A stretch of 21,908 bases of DNA from an uncultured Clostridia bacterium. Its GTDB lineage: Bacteria; Bacillota; Clostridia; Christensenellales; CAG-917. The notes beneath the pieces are model-generated. The model worked only from the letters and a program-made list of their open reading frames with translations, made no database searches and was not told the origin of the DNA. The position numbers and the translations under genes are program-made. The stretch spans positions 1-21,908 of the forward strand of contig CAMWIB010000005.1 in the NCBI GenBank assembly GCA_947174215.1, in the 5' to 3' direction. Numbering within the stretch: position 1 is the first letter of the stretch; every line of letters starts with the position of its first letter. Positions 1-6,309 of this stretch are shown here, one piece after another.

Positions 1-89
1 GGCAGACCGTATAGCTTATCCAGAGCAGAGATTCTGCCCTTGGATATTTGGCGTATGAGTCTGTTTATTTGGTCTACGATTTCAAACAT
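1..89 (-). CDS. N-terminal fragment of a gene cut by the window edge; sigma-factor-like start
   Basis: An ATG on the minus strand (complement of 87-89) opens a frame that runs off the left edge after 29 codons, with an in-frame stop a few codons upstream of the ATG. The visible peptide begins MFEIVDQINRLIRQ and continues KGRISALDKLY. The pattern 'LIxxIxKGxxxALxxLY' resembles the first helix of small sigma-70-family factors, but 29 residues are too few to be sure. A good promoter (TTGACA, 17 nt, TATGTT on the minus strand, 118-146) would start transcription about 20 nt upstream, which is the main support for a real gene. No strong ribosome binding site is visible. Confidence 0.42.
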   Translation of the reverse strand, partial: MFEIVDQINRLIRQISKGRISALDKLYGL

Positions 90-117
90 ATTTGCTGCTC
101 GGCTGAGATTTTACATA

Positions 118-146
118 AACATAGCACGAGAACAAATAAATGTCAA
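118..146 (-). promoter_or_regulatory. Sigma-A-type promoter for the left-edge minus-strand gene
   Basis: Read on the minus strand there is a perfect -35 box TTGACA (141-146), a 17-nt spacer and TATGTT (118-123, four of six matches). The predicted start near 111 lies about 22 nt upstream of the ATG at 89. It is divergent from the adhE promoter. Confidence 0.45.
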
Positions 147-212
147 CGGCAAGATAGAGGCGCTACGTTACCGCAATACCCCGATAATAATATAAAATAT
201 TACAATATTTTG

Positions 213-241
213 TTGACAAATTTCCGCTATACGAGTAAAAT
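213..241 (+). promoter_or_regulatory. Sigma-A-type promoter of adhE
   Basis: The sequence shows TTGACA at 213-218, exactly 17 nt, then TAAAAT at 236-241 (five of six). The predicted start is near 248, giving a leader of about 50 nt that ends in a purine-rich ribosome binding site (AAAGGA near 285). The spacing and consensus match make this one of the clearest promoters in the window. Confidence 0.75.
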
Positions 242-243
242 GA

Positions 244-277
244 TATCGATATAAAATTATCGAATAAGATTCGATAA
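244..277 (+). promoter_or_regulatory. Candidate operator: repeated TATCGA motifs at the adhE transcription start
   Basis: The palindrome TATCGATA (244-251) is followed by a perfect 9-bp inverted repeat, TTATCGAAT (257-265) and ATTCGATAA (269-277), separated by 3 nt. Three related TATCGA half-sites therefore cover roughly -4 to +30 of the predicted transcript, where a repressor would block initiation or elongation. An RNA hairpin is the alternative, but the AT-rich stem and three-nucleotide loop would be weak. The regulator is unknown; the motif does not match the Rex consensus. Confidence 0.4.
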
Positions 278-300
278 ATAAAAGAAAGGATATAAGGGCT

Positions 301-2904
301 ATGGAAAACAATTTGACAGTTGTAAACAGCGAAGAAACCTTGCACGCTTTGATTGGTAAGGTCAAAGAGGCTCAACGCCAATTTGCCACCTTCACTCAGG
401 AGCAGGTAGACAAGATTTTCTATGAAGCGTCAATGGCGGCAAACAATGCGAGAATACCTCTTGCAAGACTCGCCGTTGAAGAAACGGGTATGGGTATCGT
501 CGAGGATAAGGTTATCAAGAACCACTACGCGGCAGAGTACATCTACAACGCGTTCCGTGATACTAAGACCTGCGGCGTGATTGAGGAGAACAAGGCATAC
601 GGCACGAAGAAAATTGCTGAGCCTGTGGGTATTATCGCGGCGGTTGTTCCTACCACCAACCCGACTTCTACCGCAATCTTTAAGGCACTCATTGCACTCA
701 AAACGCGTAACGGTATCATTTTCTCACCGCACCCCCGTGCAAAAAAATGCACGATTGAAGCGGCAAAGATAGTCTACGAGGCGGCTGTCAAGGCAGGCGC
801 ACCCGAGAATATCGTCGCTTGGGTAGACGAGCCTACCGTTCCGCTTTCCGCACAGCTTATGAGAGAGGCTGATTTGATTTTGGCTACCGGCGGTCCCGGT
901 ATGGTCAAGTCCGCATATTCGAGCGGCAAGCCTGCACTCGGCGTTGGCGCAGGTAACACTCCTGCTATCGTTGATGATACGGCAAACATCGTGCTTGCGG
1001 CGTCCTCTATACTTCACTCCAAGACTTTCGACAACGGTATGATTTGCGCAAGCGAGCAGTCCGTTATCGTACTTGAAAAAGTATACGACAAGTTTAAGAA
1101 GGAAATTCAGGCAAGGGGCGCGTACTTCCTCAATGCAGAGGAAACCAAGAAGGTTCGTAAGACCATTCTTATCAACGGCGCACTCAATGCTAAGATAGTC
1201 GGACAAAAGGCTACCACCATCGCGGAGATGGCTGGCGTAAAAGCTCCCGAGGGTACGAAGGTGCTTATCGGCGAGGTTGAAAGCGTTGACCTCAAAGAAG
1301 AGTTCGCGCACGAGAAGCTCTCTCCCGTACTTGCAATGTACAAGGCGGTTGACTTTGATGATGCAGTATCAAAGGCAGAGAAGCTCATCGCAGACGGCGG
1401 CTACGGTCACACGGCGAGCCTCTATATAGACCAACTCACTCAAACGGAAAAGATGAACAAGTGGCAAGCGGCAATGAAGACCTGCCGTCTGCTTGTCAAC
1501 ACGCCGTCATCGCAGGGCGGTATCGGCGACCTGTACAACTTCAATCTTGCTCCTTCGCTTACGCTCGGTTGCGGAAGCTGGGGCGGAAACAGCGTCAGCG
1601 AGAACGTCGGCGTGAAGCATTTGTTGAATATTAAGACCGTTGCGGAGAGGAGAGAAAATATGCTGTGGTTCAGAGCGCCTCAAAAGGTGTACTTCAAGAA
1701 GGGTTGCTTGCCCGTTGCACTCAACGAGCTTGGCAATGTTTACAATAAGAAAAAAGCGTTTGTTGTTACGGACAGCTTCCTGTACAACAACGGTTACACG
1801 AAGCCCGTTACCGATAAGCTTGACGAGCTTGGCATTACGCACACCACGTTCTTCGACGTAGCTCCCGACCCGTCGCTTGCTTGCGCGAAAGAGGGTGCGG
1901 CGGCAATGAAGGCGTTCCAGCCCGACGTCATTATCGCAATCGGCGGCGGCTCCGCTATGGACGCAGGTAAGATTATGTGGATGCTCTACGAACACCCCGA
2001 AGTTGACTTCCTCGACATGGCGATGCGCTTTATGGATATCAGAAAGAGAGTTTACACCTTCCCCCATATGGGCGACAAGGCAATGTTCATCGCAGTGCCG
2101 ACCTCGGCTGGTACAGGTAGTGAAGTGACTCCGTTTGCGGTTATCACCGACGAGCGTACGGGCGTCAAGTATCCTCTTGCGGACTACGAGCTTATGCCGA
2201 CAATGGCAATCGTTGACGCGGATATGATGATGAACGCGCCGAAGGGCTTGACGGCGGCGTCCGGTATTGACGCTGTAACGCACGCACTCGAAGCGTACGC
2301 TTCAATGATGGCAACCGACTTCACGGACGGTATCGCACTCCGCTCACTCAAAATGGTGTTCGAGTATCTGCCGAAGGCGTACAACAACGGTCCTAACGAC
2401 CCCATCGCAAGAGAGAAGATGGGTCACGCCGCAACTATGGCAGGTATGGCGTTTGCAAACGCGTTCCTCGGCGTATGTCACTCGATGGCTCACAAGCTCG
2501 GCGCATTCCATCACTTGCCGCACGGCGTAGCCAACGCGCTTATGATTGACGAAGTGCTTCGCTTCAACGCCGCAGAGGTTCCGACGAAGATGGGTACCTT
2601 CCCGCAATACGACCATCCGCATACGCTTGCAAGATACGCAGAGGTTGCAGATTATCTTGACATAAAGGGTAAGAACGACGCAGAGAAGCTCGAAAACCTC
2701 ATAAAGGCAATCGACGCACTCAAAGCCAAGGTCGGTATCAAGGCTACCATTAAGGAATACGGCGTCGAAGAGGAAGCGTTCCTCGCAAGCCTCGACGCAA
2801 TGGTTGAGCAAGCATTCGATGACCAATGCACTGGCGCGAATCCGAGATACCCGCTGATGAGCGAAATCAAGCAGATGTACCTCAACGCCTACTACGGCAG
2901 ATAA
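301..2904 (+). CDS. adhE: Bifunctional acetaldehyde-CoA/alcohol dehydrogenase AdhE
   Basis: This cytoplasmic enzyme reduces acetyl-CoA to acetaldehyde and then ethanol, oxidising two NADH; the family forms helical filaments (spirosomes). The 867 residues match the usual 860-890. The N-terminal half (about 1-440) is a CoA-acylating aldehyde dehydrogenase with the catalytic cysteine C249 in GMICASEQ. The C-terminal half (about 458-867) is an iron-dependent alcohol dehydrogenase with the nucleotide loop GGGSAMD (548-554) and likely iron ligands D657, H661, H727 and H741, all displaced by four from the E. coli AdhE ligands. The ATG has a ribosome binding site about 10 nt upstream. It is monocistronic, with its own promoter and a 3' hairpin, and sits directly upstream of a hydrogenase operon that competes for the same reductant. 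No damaged motif was seen. Confidence 0.97.
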   Translation: MENNLTVVNSEETLHALIGKVKEAQRQFATFTQEQVDKIFYEASMAANNARIPLARLAVEETGMGIVEDKVIKNHYAAEYIYNAFRDTKTCGVIEENKAYGTKKIAEPVGIIAAVVPTTNPTSTAIFKALIALKTRNGIIFSPHPRAKKCTIEAAKIVYEAAVKAGAPENIVAWVDEPTVPLSAQLMREADLILATGGPGMVKSAYSSGKPALGVGAGNTPAIVDDTANIVLAASSILHSKTFDNGMICASEQSVIVLEKVYDKFKKEIQARGAYFLNAEETKKVRKTILINGALNAKIVGQKATTIAEMAGVKAPEGTKVLIGEVESVDLKEEFAHEKLSPVLAMYKAVDFDDAVSKAEKLIADGGYGHTASLYIDQLTQTEKMNKWQAAMKTCRLLVNTPSSQGGIGDLYNFNLAPSLTLGCGSWGGNSVSENVGVKHLLNIKTVAERRENMLWFRAPQKVYFKKGCLPVALNELGNVYNKKKAFVVTDSFLYNNGYTKPVTDKLDELGITHTTFFDVAPDPSLACAKEGAAAMKAFQPDVIIAIGGGSAMDAGKIMWMLYEHPEVDFLDMAMRFMDIRKRVYTFPHMGDKAMFIAVPTSAGTGSEVTPFAVITDERTGVKYPLADYELMPTMAIVDADMMMNAPKGLTAASGIDAVTHALEAYASMMATDFTDGIALRSLKMVFEYLPKAYNNGPNDPIAREKMGHAATMAGMAFANAFLGVCHSMAHKLGAFHHLPHGVANALMIDEVLRFNAAEVPTKMGTFPQYDHPHTLARYAEVADYLDIKGKNDAEKLENLIKAIDALKAKVGIKATIKEYGVEEEAFLASLDAMVEQAFDDQCTGANPRYPLMSEIKQMYLNAYYGR

Positions 2905-2917
2905 CAAATAAACAGTA

Positions 2918-2955
2918 ATAGGCGTGCAAATTGCACGCCTATATATTTATTTTGC
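2918..2955 (+). terminator. Terminator of adhE
   Basis: A perfect 12-bp inverted repeat (2918-2929 with 2931-2942, core AGGCGTGC/GCACGCCT) begins 14 nt after the stop codon and is followed by a T-rich stretch ending TTTATTTT. The tail is interrupted by A residues, so termination may be incomplete, but the stem is strong. Confidence 0.75.
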
Positions 2956-3182
2956 GCCGACTGTCACACACTCCGTGTGATAGAAAGCAACTGAGCGGAC
3001 ACTTTCTTGGCAATATAGAAATATATCTTCAAATCAACGAATATGACACTGCGTGTACGCACACTCGGACACCCTCATATACGTTGATTTGATGAATAAA
3101 ATGTTTTGTGTCCGAGATGTGCTGTGAGCGCAATCGCATAAGGTGCAAAATGAGGGAAGTGAATCCCCTCATTTTGCGAAAT
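2952..3182 (+). repeat. Structured intergenic repeat element, copy 1 (upstream of the hydrogenase operon)
   Basis: This stretch fills the gap between adhE and the hydrogenase operon. It shares both ends and several internal blocks with 7732-7962 and is the same length, counted from the common TTGCGCC to the common GCGAAAT. It contains a small TCACAC/GTGTGA hairpin, an 18-bp inverted repeat with one mismatch (3029-3046 with 3075-3092), a 9-bp pairing CTCGGACAC (3064-3072) with GTGTCCGAG (3108-3116), a conserved TGCTGTRAGCGCAA block, and a 12-bp terminal hairpin (3145-3156 with 3166-3177, loop AAGTGAATC). It encodes no convincing protein. It is probably a member of a dispersed repeat family or a structured RNA; the function is unknown. 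Confidence 0.6.
3145..3177 (+). other. Perfect 12-bp hairpin just upstream of the hydrogenase operon
   Basis: GCAAAATGAGGG pairs perfectly with CCCTCATTTTGC around the 9-nt loop AAGTGAATC. It ends 23 nt before the start codon at 3201, so if transcribed it lies in the operon leader just before the ribosome binding site AAGGAG. The loop and right arm are identical at 7934-7957, which suggests a repeat-family terminus rather than a gene-specific terminator. Confidence 0.6.
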
Positions 3183-3200
3183 AAAATAAGGAGAGAGAAA

Positions 3201-3464
3201 ATGATTTTTATTGACGTGTGCGTGGGAAGTTCCTGCCATCTTATGGGTTCGCACGAAATCGTAAAATTGATACAAAATGAGATTGCAAACCGTCATCTCG
3301 ACGACGAGGTTGTGCTGTCGGGCTGTTTCTGCCTTGGCAAGTGCAATAGGTCGGGCGTATCGGTGAAGGTCGGCGAAGAGGTTTATACCGGCATAACTCC
3401 AAGCAATTTCCGCGAGTTCTGGGAAAATACGGTTATGCCCGCAATAAAGAATTCGGAGATGTAA
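3201..3464 (+). CDS. Thioredoxin-like [2Fe-2S] ferredoxin (NuoE/HymA-type), first gene of the hydrogenase operon
   Basis: The 87-residue protein has the cysteine pattern of the thioredoxin-like [2Fe-2S] fold: C7 and C12 (Cx4C) and C44 and C48 (Cx3C), plus an extra C42. That is the pattern of NuoE and of the small electron-carrier subunits of [FeFe] hydrogenases. It lacks the N-terminal helical domain of full NuoE, so it is a minimal form. The ATG at 3201 is chosen because AAGGAGAG lies 6-8 nt upstream; the frame stays open to 3108, but that extension runs through the intergenic repeat and has no ribosome binding site. It ends one base before the next gene, so translation is probably coupled. 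It likely passes electrons to, or senses redox state for, the PAS-hydrogenase encoded next, in the position of hfsA in hfs-type clusters. Confidence 0.85.
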   Translation: MIFIDVCVGSSCHLMGSHEIVKLIQNEIANRHLDDEVVLSGCFCLGKCNRSGVSVKVGEEVYTGITPSNFREFWENTVMPAIKNSEM

Positions 3465-3465
3465 A

Positions 3466-5136
3466 ATGGCTGAATGTATTACTTTGAAAAAATCAAACTG
3501 CAAAAACTGCTATAAGTGCATACGCCATTGCCCCGTCAAGTCGATAAGATTCTCCGCGAATCAGGCGCATATCATAAGCGACGAGTGCATTCTCTGCGGA
3601 CATTGCCTCGTGGTATGCCCTCAGAACGCCAAGGAGATAAACAGCGAAAGAGAAAAGGCAAAGGTATTCATACAGTCGGGCGACCCCGTGTACGTCAGTC
3701 TTGCGCCGTCCTTTATTGCAAACTTCGACGGTGCGGGAATCGAGGCTATGCGTACCGCAATAAAGAAGCTCGGCTTCAAGGACGTAGAGGAAACCGCTAT
3801 CGGCGCGACTATCGTCAAGCGCGAGTACGATAGACTTCTCACCGAAGAGAAGCGCGATATAGTTATCTCGTCCTGCTGTCATTCGGTAAACCTGCTCATA
3901 CAGAAGTATTTCCCAATGGCACTTCCTTATCTTGCGGACGTGCTTTCTCCTATGCAGGCGCACTGCACGGAGCTTAAAAAGAAGTACCCGAATTGCAAGA
4001 CGGTGTTCATCGGACCTTGCGTATCCAAGAAGGACGAAGCGCAGAAATACGGCGATATAGTAGACGCGGTACTCACGTTCGAGGAGCTTACGCAGTGGCT
4101 CAAAGACGAGCATATCGAGATAGAGCATACGCGCGACAACCTGCAAGAAAGCCGTGCAAGATTCTTCCCGACGACGGGCGGCGTAATTAAGTCTATGGTT
4201 CAGGAAGCGAAGGAATATTCCTATCTTGCGATAGACGGCGTTGACAACTGTATTGCCGCGCTCAAAGATATAGAAAGCGGAAACGTACATAACTGCTTTA
4301 TTGAGATGTCGGCGTGCGTTGGTAGCTGCATCGGCGGACCTGCAATGGATAAGCGAGCTTTTGTCAAGGACTACGCCGCGGTGTCCGAGTATGCGGGCGA
4401 TAAGGACTTCGAGGTAGCTCAGCCCGAAACGAAACAGCTCAGGAAGACGTTCAACGCGATAGATAAGCACGTCACGACTCCAAGCGAAACGGAGATTGCA
4501 AGCGTACTCAGACAGATGGGTAAGAATAAGCGCGAGGATGAGCTAAACTGCGGCTCGTGCGGATATAATACCTGCCGCGATAAGGCGATTGCAATTTTGC
4601 GCGGCAAGGCGGAAGTGTCAATGTGCTTGCCTTTCCTCAAAGACAAGGCGGAGAGCTTCTCGGACAGTATCGTCAACAATACGCCGAACGGAATCATCGT
4701 ACTCAACGACAAACTCGAAGTTCAGCAGATAAACCGCGTTGCGATGAAGATAACAAATCTTCGCTCAGAGATGGATATACTTGGCGAGCAGGTTGTACGC
4801 ATTCTCAATCCCACCGTGTTCATGCAGGTGTTGCAGACGGGCAGAAGCGTACACAATCAAAAGTCCTATCTTGCGGAATATAAGCGCTACGTGGAGCAGA
4901 CGGTTGTTCTCGATTCCGCGTCAAAGCTTATCATCTGCATTATGCGCGACGTGACCGACCACGAGAAGGAACGCAACGATAAAGAGGAAATCAACCGCCG
5001 TACGATAGAAACTGCGGATAAGGTTGTTGACAAGCAGATGCGTATCGTTCAGGAGATTGCCTCGCTTCTTGGCGAAACGGCGGCAGAAACGAAGATAGCA
5101 CTGACACAGTTGAAGGACTCTATACAAAATGAATGA
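3466..5136 (+). CDS. hfsB: PAS-domain [FeFe]-hydrogenase-like sensor protein (HfsB/group C type)
   Basis: The 556 residues read as four modules. First come two [4Fe-4S] ferredoxin motifs (C12/15/18/22 and C41/44/47/51). The H-cluster domain (about 70-330) has its motifs at SSCCHSV (C137, C138), GPCVSKK (C185) and ACVGSC (C284, C288), so all four expected H-cluster cysteines are present. An extra [4Fe-4S] motif follows (C362, C365, C370, C387). Last are a PAS domain (about 396-495) and a charged, probably coiled-coil tail. The first H-cluster motif lacks the proline of catalytic enzymes (TSCCPxW). Hydrogenases of this build next to a SpoIIE phosphatase are regarded as H2/redox sensors, and deletion of hfsB in Thermoanaerobacterium is reported to raise ethanol yield. 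No kinase or DNA-binding domain is fused, so the output must go through partners. It overlaps the next gene by 8 nt. Confidence 0.88.
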   Translation: MAECITLKKSNCKNCYKCIRHCPVKSIRFSANQAHIISDECILCGHCLVVCPQNAKEINSEREKAKVFIQSGDPVYVSLAPSFIANFDGAGIEAMRTAIKKLGFKDVEETAIGATIVKREYDRLLTEEKRDIVISSCCHSVNLLIQKYFPMALPYLADVLSPMQAHCTELKKKYPNCKTVFIGPCVSKKDEAQKYGDIVDAVLTFEELTQWLKDEHIEIEHTRDNLQESRARFFPTTGGVIKSMVQEAKEYSYLAIDGVDNCIAALKDIESGNVHNCFIEMSACVGSCIGGPAMDKRAFVKDYAAVSEYAGDKDFEVAQPETKQLRKTFNAIDKHVTTPSETEIASVLRQMGKNKREDELNCGSCGYNTCRDKAIAILRGKAEVSMCLPFLKDKAESFSDSIVNNTPNGIIVLNDKLEVQQINRVAMKITNLRSEMDILGEQVVRILNPTVFMQVLQTGRSVHNQKSYLAEYKRYVEQTVVLDSASKLIICIMRDVTDHEKERNDKEEINRRTIETADKVVDKQMRIVQEIASLLGETAAETKIALTQLKDSIQNE

Positions 5137-6301
5137 TTTGTTTGCCGATATCGGCTATAAAAGTGTAAATCACGACGGTGAACAGCTCTGCGGCGACCAC
5201 GTTGAGATTGTGGAGCAGGGCGAAAATTCCACCGTTATAGTGCTTGCGGACGGAATGGGTAGCGGCGTAAAGGCGAGCATACTCTCCACGCTTACTTCAA
5301 AGATACTTTCGACTATGCTTGCCGAGGGACTGTCTATTGAAGACTGCGTACAGACCATAGCTCAGACCTTGCCCGTATGCTCGGTGAGAGGCGTTGCGTA
5401 TTCTACGTTTACAATTATCCATCTCATCGAGAACGACGTCGCAGAACTCATACAGTTTGATAATCCGCTGACAATTCTTATCCGTGACGGACAGAATTAC
5501 GATTACCCGAAGTACGAGATGAACATAGGCGGAAAGCGTATATTCAAGTCCAACATCAAGCTTCGTGAGGGTGATATATTCGTTGCTATGAGCGACGGCT
5601 GTCCTCACGCCGGACTTGGTACGGTGTACAACTTCGGTTGGGAGCGTCCGCAGATTATCGAGTTTATGGAAACGGTTGCGGCGGGCGGCTATACGGCAAA
5701 GACTATGTCCACTATACTTGTGGATAAGTGCTACGAGCTGTACGGCGGCAAGCCCGGCGACGACGCTACGGCGTGCGTTGTAAAGATTCGTAGCCGCGAG
5801 CCGATGAACCTGCTTTTCGGACCTCCGTCCAATCGCAACGACGCGGATAATATGATGGCGCTGTTCTTCTCTAAGGCGGGCAAGCATATCGTTTGCGGCG
5901 GCACGACCGCTTCCATTGCGGCAAAGTATCTCGGCAAGCCCCTTAAAGCAAGTATCAGCTTCGAGCAGTCCGATGTTCCGCCAATCGCTACGATAGAGGG
6001 CGTTGACCTCGTGACCGAGGGCGTTATCACCGTGAACAAGGTTTTGCAATACGCAAAGGACTACCTTGCCGATAACAAGTCGTACGAGCAGTGGAGCTTC
6101 AAGCACGACGGCGCTTCGCTGATTAGCAGACTTCTCTTTGAAGAGGCTACGGATATCAACTTCTACGTCGGGCGCGCGATAAACCCCGCTCACCAGAATC
6201 CCGAACTGCCGATAAACTTCAACATCAAGATGAATCTCGTGCAGGAGCTGTCCGAATGTCTGAGAAAGATGAACAAGCGTATTAAAGTGAGTTATTTTTA
6301 A
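5129..6301 (+). CDS. SpoIIE-family PP2C-type protein phosphatase of the hydrogenase operon
   Basis: The 390-residue protein begins with a PP2C/SpoIIE phosphatase domain (about 1-222). The metal-binding motifs are visible: GD near residue 22, ADGMGSG (40-46), MSDG (154-157) and GDDAT (210-214). These enzymes dephosphorylate serine or threonine on partner proteins, typically anti-sigma-factor antagonists. The rest (about 223-390) is a second domain with a GGTTASIAAKYLG segment whose fold I cannot assign. The start codon lies inside the end of the hydrogenase-sensor gene (8-nt overlap), so the two products are made together and probably act as a sensor-effector pair. No antagonist or anti-sigma gene is in the window, so the substrate is unknown. 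It occupies the hfsC position. Confidence 0.88.
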   Translation: MNDLFADIGYKSVNHDGEQLCGDHVEIVEQGENSTVIVLADGMGSGVKASILSTLTSKILSTMLAEGLSIEDCVQTIAQTLPVCSVRGVAYSTFTIIHLIENDVAELIQFDNPLTILIRDGQNYDYPKYEMNIGGKRIFKSNIKLREGDIFVAMSDGCPHAGLGTVYNFGWERPQIIEFMETVAAGGYTAKTMSTILVDKCYELYGGKPGDDATACVVKIRSREPMNLLFGPPSNRNDADNMMALFFSKAGKHIVCGGTTASIAAKYLGKPLKASISFEQSDVPPIATIEGVDLVTEGVITVNKVLQYAKDYLADNKSYEQWSFKHDGASLISRLLFEEATDINFYVGRAINPAHQNPELPINFNIKMNLVQELSECLRKMNKRIKVSYF

Positions 6302-6309
6302 GGTGAATT

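Noticed and set aside
211..222. TTTGTTGACAAA upstream of adhE as a Rex (NADH-sensing repressor) site
   Set aside because: Rex sites are about 18 bp with two TTGT/ACAA half-sites separated by an AT-rich centre; here the arms are only 2 nt apart and simply coincide with the -35 box.
1507..2283. Long minus-strand open frame inside adhE
   Set aside because: It is entirely within a clearly functional gene, has low-complexity Arg/His-rich composition, and arises from the codon bias of adhE; similar antisense frames at 3493-4470 and 5297-6193 were rejected for the same reason.
3108..3200. N-terminal extension of the small ferredoxin
   Set aside because: The frame is open upstream of 3201, but it has no ribosome binding site, runs through the conserved intergenic hairpin, and would put an unrelated stretch before the 2Fe-2S fold.
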